Positions 8,790 to 19,664 are shown, counted from the first letter of the stretch. The stretch is DNA of 64,000 nucleotides from Vibrio toranzoniae (GCF_024347655.1 NZ_AP025514.1:1054001-1118000); one strand, 5' to 3'. The notes: generated by a model not told the origin, from the letters alone. Numbers and translations: made by a program.

Positions 8790-10061
8790 TTACGCTGTTT
8801 CTTTTTGGAATAGCTCTCTAAACACAGGAAAAATATCATCCACTGTTCTAATATTTTTCATCGCAAAGTTGTCAAAGCTGTTTTCGAGTTTTTCGTATTC
8901 GTGCCAAAGGGTTTGATGAGAGCGGCGTGTTATTTCGATGTATGAGTAATATTGGCAGATAGGCAGAAGCTTATTCACCAGCAGTTCTTTACAGCGAGGG
9001 GAGTCATCAGCCCAGTTATCGCCGTCAGAGGCTTGAGCGGCGTAGATATTCCATTCACTCGCTGGGTAACGGTCAGCTACAATTTCTTTCATTAATTTTA
9101 GTGCGCTGGAAACGATAGTGCCACCCGTTTCTTGCGAGTAGAAGAACTCATGTTCGTCGACTTCTTTCGCCTGAGTATGGTGACGAATAAACACCACATC
9201 GACATTTTCATAAGTGCGATTGAGGAACAGGTACAGCAGTACGTAGAAACGTTTTGCGATGTCTTTGGTGGCTTGATCCATTGAGCCCGACACATCCATC
9301 AAACAGAACATCACCGCTTGGCTAGATGGAATAGGGCGCTTCTCATAGTTTTTAAAACGTAAGTCGAAGGTGTCAATGAAGGGCACGTTTTCAATTTTTT
9401 TGCGTAGCTCGGCGATCTCTTCTTTTAAGCGATTTTCTTCGAAGGGTTGTGCCGGTTCCGTCATTTTAACTTGGTCAAGTTGCTCCATCAGTAGGTTAAG
9501 CTCGCGTTTTTTACTAGCTGTCATCGCGGTTCTTCGAGCTAGAGACTGCTGCAGTGAACGCACGATAGCGATGTTGGATGGAATCCCCGCGCTTTGGTAA
9601 CCAGAGCGGTGTGTTTTCCATTCGGTGATTTTATTGACTTGATTCTTTTCTAGATTAGGCAGGGCTAAATCTTCAAATAGAATATCAAGATATTCATCTT
9701 TTGAAATTTGGAAGGTAAATTCATCTTGGCCTTCGCCATCAGGGCTCGCGTCCCCTTGCCCCGAACCACCACCTTGGCCCCCACCTTTAGGGCGCTCAAT
9801 TTTATCGCCAGTAATGAACTGGTCATTACCTGGATGTACGCGTTCTCTTACGCCGCCTTGACCTTGATGAAAGCTTGGCTCTTTGATGTCTTTATGAGGA
9901 ATAGTGACGTCTTCACCAGTTTCAGTATTGGTGATTGAGCGTCGGTTGACTGCATCGGCCACAGATTCTTTGATTTGCTCTTTATGGCGTCTTAAGAAGC
10001 GCTGCCTGTTTACAGCGCTCTTATTTTTGCCATTGAGCCTCCGATCGATAAATTGTGCCAT
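8790..10061 (-). CDS. yeaH: YeaH/YhbH family protein (DUF444)
   Basis: 423 aa, cytoplasmic, function not established; the family has a von Willebrand A-like fold. Visible marks are the start [20 protein letters not shown], a Gly-rich low-complexity stretch around 90-110, and the MIDAS-like [12 protein letters not shown] near residue 255. E. coli YeaH is 427 aa. It is the middle gene of the yeaG-yeaH-spoVR operon, 85 bp after yeaG. In enterobacteria the pair is induced in stationary phase, nitrogen starvation and acid stress; that regulation is inferred here, not seen. Confidence 0.92.
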   Translation of the reverse strand: MAQFIDRRLNGKNKSAVNRQRFLRRHKEQIKESVADAVNRRSITNTETGEDVTIPHKDIKEPSFHQGQGGVRERVHPGNDQFITGDKIERPKGGGQGGGSGQGDASPDGEGQDEFTFQISKDEYLDILFEDLALPNLEKNQVNKITEWKTHRSGYQSAGIPSNIAIVRSLQQSLARRTAMTASKKRELNLLMEQLDQVKMTEPAQPFEENRLKEEIAELRKKIENVPFIDTFDLRFKNYEKRPIPSSQAVMFCLMDVSGSMDQATKDIAKRFYVLLYLFLNRTYENVDVVFIRHHTQAKEVDEHEFFYSQETGGTIVSSALKLMKEIVADRYPASEWNIYAAQASDGDNWADDSPRCKELLVNKLLPICQYYSYIEITRRSHQTLWHEYEKLENSFDNFAMKNIRTVDDIFPVFRELFQKETA

Positions 10062-10146
10062 AAGAACTCCCTCTCAGCTGATGTCGCGATCCTACTTTTA
10101 TTTAGGTTGTACGAGCGGTTCACTTGAACTGCTCTGTACAGTTTAG

Positions 10147-12081
10147 TTATGAGGATTTGCGAACTCTTAGGTACCACTCAGATAGTAGCCTAACTTGTTT
10201 TTCGGTGTAGCCTTTCTCCATCATACGAGCAACGAAGTCGTCGTGTTTTTTCTGATCATCCGTAGAGGTTTTAGCATTGAACGAAATAACAGGAAGTAGT
10301 TCCTCTGTGTTAGAGAACATTTTTTTCTCAATCACAGTGCGCAGTTTTTCGTAGCTTGTCCAAACGGGGTTTTGCCCGTTATTATTGGCTTTGGCACGAA
10401 GCACAAAGTTCACAATCTCATTTCGGAAGTCTTTAGGGTTACTGATTCCAGCTGTTTTTTCGATTTTTTCTAGCTCAGCATTCAGAGAAGCGCGATCAAA
10501 TAGCTGTCCTGTTTCTGGATCACGGTACTCTTGGTCTTGAATCCAGAAGTCAGCATAGATGACATAGCGGTCGAAAATATTCTGACCGTACTCAGAGTAA
10601 GACTCTAGATATGCGGTTTGAATCTCTTTACCGATGAATTCTACGTATCGAGGCACTAGATACCCTTTCAAGAACTCGAGGTACTTCTCGGCGGTTTCTT
10701 GAGGGAATTGCTCACGCTCGATTTGCTGTTCGATGACGTAGAATAGGTGAACAGGGTTAGCTGCTACCTCTGCTTGGTCGAAGTTGAACACACGAGAAAG
10801 GATCTTAAAGGCGAAGCGCGTCGAAAGCCCTGACATGCCTTCGTCAACACCGGCATAGTCTCGGTACTCTTGGTAACTCTTCGCTTTTGGATCGGTATCT
10901 TTCAGTGTTTCGCCGTCGTAGACACGCATTTTGGAGAACAGTGATGAGTTTTCTGGCTCTTTGAGTCGAGACAAAATACTGAATTGTGATAGCAGTTCTA
11001 GTGTACTAGGTGAGCAAGGTGCTTTAGACAATTCACTGTGCTCAAGCAGTTTCTGATAGATCTTCACTTCTTCAGAAACACGTAGACAGTAAGGTACTTT
11101 TACAATGTACACACGGTCTAGGAAAGCTTCGTTGTTTTTGTTGTTGCGGAAAGTTTGCCATTCTGACTCATTCGAGTGAGCTAAGATCATGCCATCGAAC
11201 GGTAATGCAGAAAGTCCTTCGGTACCGTTAAAGTTACCTTCTTGTGTTGCCGTTAAGAGAGGATGTAGGACTTTAATAGGCGCCTTAAACATCTCTACGA
11301 ATTCCATTAAACCTTGGTTTGCTTTACACAGCGCACCAGAGTAGCTGTAGGCATCAGGATCATCTTGAGAGAAGTGCTCAAGCTTGCGAATATCAACTTT
11401 ACCAACAAGAGATGAGATATCTTGATTATTTTCATCTCCTGGTTCTGTCTTCGCGATCGCTACTTGATCGAGAATCGAAGGGCGTAGTTTGATGACCTTG
11501 AATTTGGAAATATCACCGCCAAAATCGTGCAGACGTTTTGCTGCCCACGGAGACATAATAGAACGGAGGTAGCGCTGCTCAATGCCGTATTCGTTCTTCA
11601 GTAAGTCACCATCTTCGTTTACATCAAATAGGCAGAAGGGGTGATCATTCACAGGGCTTCGTTCACCGTTGGCAGACAGCACATAGATGGGTAGCTTTTG
11701 CATTAGTGCTTTGAGCTTTTCGGCAAGAGAAGATTTACCACCACCCACGGGGCCAAGTAGGTAAAGGATTTGTTTACGTTCTTCTAGGCCTTGTGCGGCA
11801 TGCTTTAGGTAAGAAACAATCTGCTCAATCGCGTCTTCCATCCCATAAAAATCTTCAAATTCACGGTAACGTGCTATCACTCTGTTGGAGAAAATACGAC
11901 TTAGATGAGGATCTTGAGCTGTGTCAATCACCTCCGGTTCGCCAATAGCTAGCAGTAAGCGCTCAGCAGCGTTAGCATAAGCACTCTTATCGTCTCTACA
12001 CAGCCCCAAGAATTCTTGCAATGTCAGCTCTTCTTCCTTGGCCGCTTCATAACGTGATTGATAGTGGTCAAAAATACTCAT
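10147..12081 (-). CDS. yeaG: PrkA/YeaG serine protein kinase (AAA+ type)
   Basis: 644 aa, the same length as E. coli YeaG. It has an N-terminal AAA+ domain with Walker A LLGPVGGGKSS (Lys about residue 116), conserved NGERSPVNDHPFCLF, and a C-terminal PrkA kinase-like region ending in LRVRKSS. I place the start at ATG 12081 (MSIFDHYQ) because AGGGGA is 8 nt upstream and the N-terminus matches E. coli. A GTG at 12087 would sit only 2 nt from that site. It leads the operon with yeaH and spoVR. It phosphorylates or remodels unknown partners in stress adaptation. I looked for a sigma-54 site upstream and saw none. Confidence 0.95.
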   Translation of the reverse strand: MSIFDHYQSRYEAAKEEELTLQEFLGLCRDDKSAYANAAERLLLAIGEPEVIDTAQDPHLSRIFSNRVIARYREFEDFYGMEDAIEQIVSYLKHAAQGLEERKQILYLLGPVGGGKSSLAEKLKALMQKLPIYVLSANGERSPVNDHPFCLFDVNEDGDLLKNEYGIEQRYLRSIMSPWAAKRLHDFGGDISKFKVIKLRPSILDQVAIAKTEPGDENNQDISSLVGKVDIRKLEHFSQDDPDAYSYSGALCKANQGLMEFVEMFKAPIKVLHPLLTATQEGNFNGTEGLSALPFDGMILAHSNESEWQTFRNNKNNEAFLDRVYIVKVPYCLRVSEEVKIYQKLLEHSELSKAPCSPSTLELLSQFSILSRLKEPENSSLFSKMRVYDGETLKDTDPKAKSYQEYRDYAGVDEGMSGLSTRFAFKILSRVFNFDQAEVAANPVHLFYVIEQQIEREQFPQETAEKYLEFLKGYLVPRYVEFIGKEIQTAYLESYSEYGQNIFDRYVIYADFWIQDQEYRDPETGQLFDRASLNAELEKIEKTAGISNPKDFRNEIVNFVLRAKANNNGQNPVWTSYEKLRTVIEKKMFSNTEELLPVISFNAKTSTDDQKKHDDFVARMMEKGYTEKQVRLLSEWYLRVRKSS

Positions 12082-12704
12082 AGTCACATTCCCCTTGTTA
12101 ACCAGTCAAAACTGACGAGCGATTGAAAAATAGGCTCTTCCTACATTTTAAGGTTAGACCCGCTTCCACAATTTTGCTTAACAATTATGTATTTATTTAC
12201 AATTTTGCGTGTGAAAAGCTCGGCGAAAGCAATAGGTAACTTGAAGCGAGCAAAATCAAATTATTTTGCATTCGAGAGGGGCTAGCCGTTTGTTTTATGA
12301 TTTTAGGCAGCTTTCCAATTCTTGAACTGGATTTATGTGTATTAGACGTATAATCGAGCTTGATGTTTCTTTTTCGAATGAGCCTCTTTATCGTGCGCTG
12401 CGTTATCATAAATTGATGGCTGAATAGGTCGAATCAGTGAAAAAATCCTTCGTTAAAACAGCCGATGTGGGACAACCATATAAATGGCAGTGACAACACA
12501 TGAAAAGTGGAAGGCGCGAGAAACGTCAGTGTGGAATCCATTCTCAAATAATTATATGAGTAGGGCTGTAAGCAATAGTGGATTCAAGCCTAGTATTTAA
12601 GATTCAAGTAATAAAAAGGGCTACTCAGTTGAGTAACCCTTCTTTGTATATATCAATGTTGTAAATCAGTTGGTGTCGCTGCAATCTAGTGTTGTTTATT
12701 AAGC
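12082..12704 (-). other. Intergenic region upstream of yeaG
   Basis: About 620 bp without a convincing gene. A 70-codon frame at 12197-12409 (minus) has no family resemblance and no ribosome-binding site and is left out. The segment must hold the yeaG promoter (not identified) and, at its far end, the yfbU terminator. The octamer GATTCAAG occurs twice between 12571 and 12608; its meaning is unknown. Confidence 0.5.
12616..12641 (-). terminator. Terminator after yfbU
   Basis: Inverted repeat AAGGGCTACTC / GAGTAACCCTT with one mismatch and a short loop, followed on the minus strand by CTTTTTAT. It lies 64 bp past the yfbU stop. Confidence 0.7.
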
Positions 12705-13205
12705 TTAAGCATTAAAGATTTGAGATAGCTCTGTCGCACATAGGTGGTACTGACGAGGGCAATTGCGCCATGTCATTAACATGCGACGGTATTTCTCTAA
12801 CATTGGCATTTGGCTATTAAAATGGTGGTCAGCTTTGTCGAATTGAGGGTAAAGCCCTTCAGAGCCCACTAGGAAGCGTACGTAGTGTGTTCTCTGCACT
12901 TCAGAAGAGATATCAAAACCGAGAAACTGTAGACGACGTTGGTCAACCTCAGTACGTTCTTGATTTTCTAGCATTTTGTGTGATTCTTGCATTGCATGGT
13001 ACATTTCCATGATGTCGATAATTTCACGACACTCAGCTTCAGTTAAACAACCAAATTCTTTGTTAAGCTCTTGCATTTGGAGTTCGTAACCGCGCTCTAC
13101 AATCGTTTGTAGACGTTGGTATTTAGCTGAATTCTCAGGATCCATTTGAGACATTAGGTAGTATTGATTCGATAGAATTAGACGCTGAGCATTGGTCATT
13201 TCCAT
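12705..13205 (-). CDS. yfbU: YfbU family protein
   Basis: 166 aa, soluble, function unknown. It aligns end to end with E. coli YfbU (164 aa): the start [15 protein letters not shown], the middle [12 protein letters not shown] and the end CPRQYHL...IFNA are nearly identical. The ATG at 13205 has GAGG 9 nt upstream. It is a single-gene unit between the pfl block and the yeaG operon, with its own terminator. Confidence 0.93.
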   Translation of the reverse strand: MEMTNAQRLILSNQYYLMSQMDPENSAKYQRLQTIVERGYELQMQELNKEFGCLTEAECREIIDIMEMYHAMQESHKMLENQERTEVDQRRLQFLGFDISSEVQRTHYVRFLVGSEGLYPQFDKADHHFNSQMPMLEKYRRMLMTWRNCPRQYHLCATELSQIFNA

Positions 13206-13363
13206 GGGAGGAGCCTCACTAAAAACTAAATGTTGTATTCTTTTGTTGCAGTAAGAGTAACAGCATTCCTACGAGTGGAAACATGATCTCAACACGGATT
13301 TAATATGATTTTTGAATTGATAAACAAAAGTTGTAAAGAAAAGTGAAAGGATTGTTTGGCTCG

Positions 13364-13398
13364 AAAAAGAAAACGCCCCAATCGAAATTGAGGCGTTT
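13364..13398 (-). terminator. Terminator after pflA
   Basis: A 12-bp stem with one mismatch (AAACGCCCCAAT/ATTGAGGCGTTT, CGAA tetraloop) followed on the minus strand by a T-rich tail; 27 bp past the pflA stop. Confidence 0.85.
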
Positions 13399-13424
13399 GA
13401 AATCACTATCAACGTAAGCTTAGA

Positions 13425-14165
13425 CTAGTATTTGACGTTTGGATGATACTGACTAAGTACGGCTACAATCTCGTCCATTTTCTCTTTACTTGGAGGTTGT
13501 ATACCTTCAAGAGGGTAGTCATGGCCGAGTGCTTCCCACTTGTGAGCACCAAGCTTGTGATATGGAAGTAGTTCTATTTTTTCAATGTTGTCCATGTCTT
13601 TAATGAATTCACCTAAAAGGTGAGCATCTTCTGGAGTATCGGTGTAACCCGGAACAATCACGTAACGAATCCAAGTGGTTTTTCCGATCTTGTGTAGGTA
13701 GCGTGCAAAATCAAGCGTACGTCTATTCGATACACCAATGAAGTCGTGGTGAATCTCATCTCGCATATGCTTAATATCCAGCATCACTAAATCTGAGGCT
13801 TCTAGAACTTCATCGATCACTTCAGTGTGCTTGCGAATGTAGCCATTAGTATCGAGACAAGTGTGAATGCCTTCAGCCTGAGCAGCGCGGAAAAAGTCAC
13901 GGACAAACTCAGGTTGCAACATTGCCTCACCACCTGAACAGGTTATACCACCACCAGAGGCTTTCATGAAATGACGGTACGATTTTGCTTCGTTGATGAT
14001 CTCTTCGACCGTTACTTCCTTTCCATCATGAAGATCCCATGTGTCGCGATTATGGCAGTACATACAACGCATTAAGCAGCCCTGAAGAAACACAATAAAG
14101 CGGATACCAGGGCCATCGACAGTACCACAAGATTCGAATGAGTGAATACGACCAGTTGTAGACAT
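13425..14165 (-). CDS. pflA: Pyruvate formate-lyase activating enzyme (radical SAM)
   Basis: 246 aa, cytoplasmic. It makes the glycyl radical on PflB using S-adenosylmethionine and a 4Fe-4S cluster. The cluster motif CxxxCxxC is Cys30, Cys34 and Cys37 ([11 protein letters not shown]), and the SAM-binding GG motif appears as [11 protein letters not shown] near 70. The length equals the E. coli enzyme. It lies downstream of pflB on the same strand but is separated from it by an LpxR-like gene, with a strong terminator after pflB, so it probably has its own promoter. Confidence 0.96.
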   Translation of the reverse strand: MSTTGRIHSFESCGTVDGPGIRFIVFLQGCLMRCMYCHNRDTWDLHDGKEVTVEEIINEAKSYRHFMKASGGGITCSGGEAMLQPEFVRDFFRAAQAEGIHTCLDTNGYIRKHTEVIDEVLEASDLVMLDIKHMRDEIHHDFIGVSNRRTLDFARYLHKIGKTTWIRYVIVPGYTDTPEDAHLLGEFIKDMDNIEKIELLPYHKLGAHKWEALGHDYPLEGIQPPSKEKMDEIVAVLSQYHPNVKY

Positions 14166-14328
14166 GAGCTATTCTCGTAGAGGAATTTATGCCCCTTATT
14201 TTATTACAAAAACGGTACATAAAATAGGGTCAAATGGTAACGAGGTCTTTAAAAGTAAAGGCAACCATCGATGAAGATGATTGTCTTTCTTAAACTGGAA
14301 AAGTAAAGGACAAAAGGCCTTATGGTGC

Positions 14329-15330
14329 CTAGAAGAAAGCAAACATGGTGATGCCACCCGTGGTGTACACTGACTCTTTCGCTTCTTTGTAATCAGGCGT
14401 TTTTGCCGTTAGCGCCAAGGATGCACCAACGTGTTGGTTATACCAAGCAAAACCCAGAACGGCTGTCGCTTGTATGTTCTCTAATGTAACATCGTAAATA
14501 GCAGGATCTTCGTTGTTTTTATTCGCATACTCGTCCACACCTGAACGATCACCTTCGATAGTCAGGTCGTTAAATCGGTAACGACCTTCAAGGCCAGCAT
14601 AGGTAAACCAACCCGTGTTTGACGCGCCGATCATACCTGCCTTAAATGGGTTTTCTGTGCTGATGTTTGCTGCGCCAAAGTTGCCACCTAAGTCTGTACC
14701 CCAACGGAACATGAAGCCTGTTGAAATATTACTTCTAAAGTTACCCACGTTGATTTCTGAAACGTTAGAGATTTCGAAGTCAGTGTTTACTAACGCTTGA
14801 TTGCGCATTAGGTTGAAATGACTCAGATACCCCACACTACCGGCGTACTCATTATCAACTTGATATTCCCAACCCATAGGTTCGTCTGATTTCGTGATCG
14901 AGTGGACTAGCTTTTGAGCGTCTTCAGAAAGTGCACGTTCACCCGTTGTACCAAACGTGATGTTAAAGCGTTGGGCTTGCTGCGGATTCAAGCTAATGTA
15001 GTTGAATTCTGTGTGTAGGAAACCGGCATATGGGCGATCATTGGCTGATGGTGTTTCCAATTCAATATCAGAAGGGGTATACATTTTGTGGCCAATGGTG
15101 ATCTCCCACTTATCTAGAGAGTTTGCGCCCCAATAAGAAAGACTTAATGGTTTCACCCAATTGTACGGAGTAATACTTGATGATGTGTAACCCAGAAATA
15201 AGCCGTTGGTGTAGTCTTGGTCGACACCAAAGATACCATCATTGTCTAAAGCGAAAGTTAATGTAGAACGTTCAGATGCTAATGATGCAAAAGAGAGAAG
15301 AATCAATGGTAAACAACGAAGGTAATTCAT
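14329..15330 (-). CDS. LpxR-like lipid A deacylase family outer-membrane protein (DUF2219)
   Basis: 333 aa with a signal peptide (MNYLRCLPLILLSFASLAS) and a terminal Phe typical of outer-membrane barrels. The N-terminal TFALDNDGIFGVDQDYTNG motif is the LpxR/DUF2219 signature and carries the Asn-Asp and Thr-Asn-Gly residues linked to the active site of lipid A 3'-O-deacylase. Later RPYAGFLHTEFNY and GWEYQVDNEYA segments also match the family. Lipid A deacylation is the known family activity; whether this member is active is not shown. Its position between pflB and pflA is unusual and may be accidental. Confidence 0.83.
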   Translation of the reverse strand: MNYLRCLPLILLSFASLASERSTLTFALDNDGIFGVDQDYTNGLFLGYTSSSITPYNWVKPLSLSYWGANSLDKWEITIGHKMYTPSDIELETPSANDRPYAGFLHTEFNYISLNPQQAQRFNITFGTTGERALSEDAQKLVHSITKSDEPMGWEYQVDNEYAGSVGYLSHFNLMRNQALVNTDFEISNVSEINVGNFRSNISTGFMFRWGTDLGGNFGAANISTENPFKAGMIGASNTGWFTYAGLEGRYRFNDLTIEGDRSGVDEYANKNNEDPAIYDVTLENIQATAVLGFAWYNQHVGASLALTAKTPDYKEAKESVYTTGGITMFAFF

Positions 15331-15473
15331 GTAGCAGTTACTCTAAAATTATGAGCCAAGATAGTACCGTAGTTTGAGTTAATCTATAGAAAAAAAAGTG
15401 AATAGAAAGGGAGATTTCTGCTCAATCTAACACTTTGAGATATTGGTGAGGTCAGTACTATTTATATCGAATA

Positions 15474-15503
15474 TAAAAAAAGCCTCGCACATTGGCGAGG
15501 CTC
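15474..15503 (-). terminator. Terminator after pflB
   Basis: GC-rich 8-bp stem (AGCCTCGC/GCGAGGCT), short loop, then eight T on the minus strand. It would stop pflB transcripts before the LpxR-like gene and pflA. Confidence 0.92.
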
Positions 15504-15537
15504 ATTATTACTGAATGGTCAGTTTAAACGTTGATGT

Positions 15538-17814
15538 TTATAGAGACTCAGTAAATGTACGTGCGATTACGTCAGCTTGCTGCTCTGTAGTCAGAGAGTT
15601 GAAGCGTACAGCGTAACCAGAAACACGAATCGTTAGCTGAGGGTATTTCTCAGGGTGCTTAACTGCGTCTTCAAGAGTTTCGCGGTTAAGAACGTTAACG
15701 TTAAGGTGTTGACCACCTTCAATGCCAGCTTCGTGGTGGAAGTAACCATCCATTAGGCCTGCAAGGTTAGCACGTTGGCTGTCTTGTTCTTTACCTAGTG
15801 CGTTTGGCACGATAGAGAACGTGTAAGAGATACCATCTTGTGCGTCAGCAAACGGTAGTTTACCGACAGACGTTAGTGAAGCTACAGCGCCTTTCTCATC
15901 ACGACCGTGCATTGGGTTAGCACCAGGAGCGAAAGGAGCGCCAGCACGACGACCGTCTGGAGTGTTACCTGTTTTCTTACCGTATACCACGTTAGACGTG
16001 ATAGTAAGAACTGACTGTGTAGGGATAGAGTTACGGTAAGTCTTAAGCTTACGGATCTTGTTCATGAACGTAGAAACGAGTTCACAAGCAATGTCATCTA
16101 CACGAGAGTCGTTGTTACCGTATTTAGGGTAATCGCCTTCGATTTCAAAGTCAGTTGCGATGCCATCTTCGTCGCGGATTGGTTTAACAGTCGCGAATTT
16201 GATTGCAGACAGTGAGTCAGCTGCAACAGATAGACCAGCAATACCACAAGCCATAGTACGACGAACGTCACGGTCATGAAGAGCCATTAGAGACGCTTCG
16301 TAGCTGTACTTGTCGTGCATGTAGTGAATGCTGTTTAGTGCAGTCACGTATTGCTTCGCTAACCAGTCCATGAAGTGATCTAGACGGTCCATTACTTTAT
16401 CGTAATCAAGAACAGCGTCAGTCATTGGAGCTTCTTTAGGACCAACTTGCATCTTAAGTTTTTCGTCCATACCGCCGTTGATTGCGTAAAGCATTGTTTT
16501 CGCAAGGTTAGCACGAGCACCGAAGAACTGCATTTGCTTACCAACGATCATTGGAGATACACAACAAGCGATTGCGTAATCATCAGAATCAAGGTCAGGA
16601 CGCATTAGGTCATCATTTTCGTACTGGATAGAAGAAGTATCGATAGATACCTTCGCACAGAAACGTTTGAAGCCGTCAGGCAGTTGCTCAGACCAAAGAA
16701 CAGTGATGTTTGGCTCTGGAGAAGGACCCATAGTGTATAGAGAGTTAAGGAAACGGAAGTTCGAACGCGTTACTAGCGTACGACCGTCGATGCCCATACC
16801 ACCCATAGACTCTGTTGCCCAGATAGGGTCGCCAGAGAATAGCTCATCGTACTCAGGAGTACGTAGGAAACGAACCATACGTAGCTTCATTACGAAGTGG
16901 TCGATCATTTCTTGAGCTTGGTCTTCTGTGATTTTGCCAGCAGCGATATCACGCTCGATATAGATGTCTAGGAAAGTCGAAGTACGACCTAGAGACATTG
17001 CAGCACCGTTTTGAGACTTAACAGCAGCTAGGTAGCCAAAGTAAGTCCACTGGATAGCCTCTTGAGCAGTTTGAGCTGGCTCAGAGATATCGAAACCGTA
17101 TTTAGCTGCCATTTGCTTGATTTGACCTAGAGCACGATGTTGCTCAGAGATTTCTTCACGCAGTTGCATTGTTTCTGCTAGGTTTTCGCCGTTTTCGAAT
17201 TGCTCTTGAAGAGAAGCAAATTGAGCTTGCTTGTCTTTCATTAGGAAGTCGATACCGTATAGAGCTACGCGACGGTAGTCACCAATGATACGACCACGGC
17301 CGTATGCATCAGGAAGACCAGTCAGAACACCAGACTTACGACATTTTAGGATATCAGGCGTGTAGATATCGAAAACGCCAGCATTGTGTGTTTTGCGGTA
17401 TTCTGAGTAGATTTTTGAAACCATTGGGTCAAGAGTTTCACCGTATGCTTTACAAGAACCTTCAACCATACGTACACCACCGTTAGGGATGATGGCACGT
17501 TTTAGTGGTTTCTCAGTTTGTAGACCAACGATAGTTTCAAGATCTTTCTCAATGTAACCTGCATCGTGAGCAGTGATGGTAGAGATAACAGAAGTATCGA
17601 AATCTACAGGTGCCTTAGTTGCGTTTTCCTGTTTGATACCTTCCATTACCGAAGACCAAAGCTTGTTAGTTGCTTCAGTACCCTCAGAAACTAGGAAAGA
17701 CTCGTCGCCTTCATACGGCGTGTAGTTCTTTTGAATGAAATCACGAACGTTTACTTCGCTTTGCCACTCACCTGCAGCAAAATCTTCCCAAGCTTTAGCA
17801 AATTGCTCTGCCAT
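15538..17814 (-). CDS. pflB: Formate acetyltransferase (pyruvate formate-lyase)
   Basis: 758 aa glycyl-radical enzyme converting pyruvate and CoA to acetyl-CoA and formate under anaerobiosis. The catalytic cysteine pair is in IACCVSPM (about residue 418) and the glycyl-radical site is Gly733 in RVSGYAVRF. The start [17 protein letters not shown] fits the family. Its activator pflA lies 1.4 kb downstream. A TTGAT-like FNR half-site element is found about 200 bp before the start, and a DUF3360 membrane gene lies upstream, in place of the formate channel focA found in enterobacteria. Confidence 0.97.
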   Translation of the reverse strand: MAEQFAKAWEDFAAGEWQSEVNVRDFIQKNYTPYEGDESFLVSEGTEATNKLWSSVMEGIKQENATKAPVDFDTSVISTITAHDAGYIEKDLETIVGLQTEKPLKRAIIPNGGVRMVEGSCKAYGETLDPMVSKIYSEYRKTHNAGVFDIYTPDILKCRKSGVLTGLPDAYGRGRIIGDYRRVALYGIDFLMKDKQAQFASLQEQFENGENLAETMQLREEISEQHRALGQIKQMAAKYGFDISEPAQTAQEAIQWTYFGYLAAVKSQNGAAMSLGRTSTFLDIYIERDIAAGKITEDQAQEMIDHFVMKLRMVRFLRTPEYDELFSGDPIWATESMGGMGIDGRTLVTRSNFRFLNSLYTMGPSPEPNITVLWSEQLPDGFKRFCAKVSIDTSSIQYENDDLMRPDLDSDDYAIACCVSPMIVGKQMQFFGARANLAKTMLYAINGGMDEKLKMQVGPKEAPMTDAVLDYDKVMDRLDHFMDWLAKQYVTALNSIHYMHDKYSYEASLMALHDRDVRRTMACGIAGLSVAADSLSAIKFATVKPIRDEDGIATDFEIEGDYPKYGNNDSRVDDIACELVSTFMNKIRKLKTYRNSIPTQSVLTITSNVVYGKKTGNTPDGRRAGAPFAPGANPMHGRDEKGAVASLTSVGKLPFADAQDGISYTFSIVPNALGKEQDSQRANLAGLMDGYFHHEAGIEGGQHLNVNVLNRETLEDAVKHPEKYPQLTIRVSGYAVRFNSLTTEQQADVIARTFTESL

Positions 17815-18014
17815 GACATACCTACCTTTTTAGTAGAAAAAACACGTACATTAACACTGTTGAGCCAGTGCCCCTGGTAAGGGTAGTACACTCTTATTAA
17901 TAACAATATGTATGAGCATATTCGCTTCATATGATTATATATATTGTCACTACTCTTTATATGTTGTCTTTAACTCTATGTAATCAAGACTACGCTAAAA
18001 AATTTCTGTAAACC

Positions 18015-18028
18015 TTAAACTAAATCAA
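18015..18028. promoter_or_regulatory. Possible FNR box upstream of pflB
   Basis: On the minus strand TTGAT-TTAG-TTTAA matches TTGAT-N4-ATCAA at 8 of 10 fixed positions. It lies about 200 bp before the pflB start in a 308-bp gap whose only other feature is the terminator at 18046-18089. Anaerobic control of pfl by FNR is established in relatives; this site is a guess from pattern. Confidence 0.4.
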
Positions 18029-18045
18029 TAAATACCAACAAAAGT

Positions 18046-18089
18046 TGAAAAAATTTGAGTAGCAGGGGTTGCTACCCAAACTTTTTTTT
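18046..18089 (-). terminator. Bidirectional-looking terminator after the DUF3360 gene
   Basis: An 11-bp stem with one mismatch (TTTGAGTAGCA/TGCTACCCAAA, 18054-18080) flanked by A/T runs on both sides; the minus strand ends in a T run. It lies 34 bp past the DUF3360 stop. Confidence 0.8.
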
Positions 18090-18122
18090 AATCTTAATAC
18101 TACTTTTGTGTAGTAAAAGAGG

Positions 18123-19664
18123 TTATAGCCAAGATGTTAGGCCATACTGACTCTCTAGCATACCAACTGCAAGCATTGCTACTAGACAGATAACTAAAAC
18201 GCCAACTGGGATAACAATTTTGTCTACAAATGATAGACGCTTCGCACGCTCTTTATCACCAATTAGGCCGTTGTTATCAAGAAGCATAGTTAACGCCCAA
18301 GCTAATACTGGGTTAACAACTGCAGAACCAAAGATACAGATACCAGCGGCTTGAGAATCTTTCGAATCTTTAACCATTTGCATACCCGCTTCCAGTAGAG
18401 GTAGAGATACACCGACGAGTAGCGCAACACGCATCACAGGTGGCCATACCGCAACATCCATCGGGAAACCAAGAATCGCAACAATAATACATAGCGAACC
18501 AAGTAAGATTGCGCCACCAGGAATGGGACGTTTAGCGATTGCAGCTGGGATCATATAAGTACCCCAAGAAGAAGTGATGTTACCACCACCTACTGCAGTA
18601 CCAACCATTTGACGAACTGAACACATAGTCATTGTGTCATCTACGTCCATCAGAACTTTTTCAGAACGTTTAGGGTAGTTCAACTCTTGGAAGATACGGT
18701 GGCCTAAGAAATCAGGTGACCACATTGCTACTGCAAGAATTGCGAACGGTAAAGAAGCGATAAAGTGTTCAATGTTTGGCAAGCCAAGCATCCAACCTTC
18801 AGAAGTCGAACCCCACCAGTAAATTGGGTTTAGGTTTGGAATACCCATTTCAGTTTCGAACACGATATCGAAACCAGCGCCTAGTGCTAATGCAATAGCA
18901 AGGCCTGTAAACGCACAGACTGGGATAGCTAACCAACGCTTGTTCACTTTTGCTAGGAAAGCGTAAATAGCAATAGTAATAGCAAGAACGATAAGACCCA
19001 CGTAACCCATGCTACCCGCTTCAACAGTAGAAGATTGAAGACCAACCGCCCATGCTTGAATTGAGTTGATTTGGCTCATAGTACCGGTTAGACCTAAGAA
19101 AATGAGCAAGCCACCAGCAGTACCTTCTGAAGTCAGGTTAACGAGCTTGGAGCCGCCTTTTAGGAAGCTTAGGATTAGACCGAAAATACCGATAAGGATA
19201 GCCAATGCAAGAGGGTGAGCACCAGCTAGAGCGATGGTACCAATAAGAGGGATCATTGGGCCGTGGTTACCGGCAAGGTTGGCTTTTGGATTAAAGAAAC
19301 CAGAGGCAAGGATACAGAACAGCAGTGCAGGGATAAGCATTTCTACACGAGCGACTTCAATCGCAAATTCTTTACCAAGGTTTACGTGATCCCAAGCTTG
19401 AGTGAGGCCATCAGCCCAAGACATCATTACTGCAGAGTACATTGCGATGATACCAATGGTGCCAGCAAGTGCAGGAACAAGGTCTTCAAGTTCAAAGCGG
19501 AAATCACGGCCTGGAAGGTTTAGGCCAAAACGACGAGGCTTCATGATTTGAAGTTCGTGGTCTAGGTAATCTGAGCGGCTCTCAAATTCAGAAGAAGGTC
19601 GGTGTAGCTCTTTATAGCTTTTCTCTTCTACTTCAGAGTTCGCATTATTGACAACGTCTGACAT
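18123..19664 (-). CDS. DUF3360 family multi-pass membrane protein, putative transporter
   Basis: 513 aa. A hydrophilic N-terminal 50 residues are followed by about 12 hydrophobic segments; the first is ALAGTIGIIAMYSAVM near 65-85 and the last near 480-505. Glycine-rich loops such as GTAVGGGNITSSWGTYMIP recall ion- or nucleobase-coupled carriers. I recognise the DUF3360 family, common in Vibrio, but not a proven substrate. It is directly upstream of pflB on the same strand, separated by a terminator. An FNR-like box about 205 bp before its start suggests anaerobic expression. A role in moving a fermentation product or substrate is an inference from position only. Confidence 0.85.
   Translation of the reverse strand: MSDVVNNANSEVEEKSYKELHRPSSEFESRSDYLDHELQIMKPRRFGLNLPGRDFRFELEDLVPALAGTIGIIAMYSAVMMSWADGLTQAWDHVNLGKEFAIEVARVEMLIPALLFCILASGFFNPKANLAGNHGPMIPLIGTIALAGAHPLALAILIGIFGLILSFLKGGSKLVNLTSEGTAGGLLIFLGLTGTMSQINSIQAWAVGLQSSTVEAGSMGYVGLIVLAITIAIYAFLAKVNKRWLAIPVCAFTGLAIALALGAGFDIVFETEMGIPNLNPIYWWGSTSEGWMLGLPNIEHFIASLPFAILAVAMWSPDFLGHRIFQELNYPKRSEKVLMDVDDTMTMCSVRQMVGTAVGGGNITSSWGTYMIPAAIAKRPIPGGAILLGSLCIIVAILGFPMDVAVWPPVMRVALLVGVSLPLLEAGMQMVKDSKDSQAAGICIFGSAVVNPVLAWALTMLLDNNGLIGDKERAKRLSFVDKIVIPVGVLVICLVAMLAVGMLESQYGLTSWL

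Noticed and set aside
12082..12180. Sigma-54 promoter for yeaG
   Set aside because: I looked for TGGC-N8-TTGC on the minus strand and found no good match.
12197..12409. 70-codon frame on the minus strand upstream of yeaG
   Set aside because: No ribosome-binding site, no family resemblance and composition like the AT-rich spacer; treated as chance.
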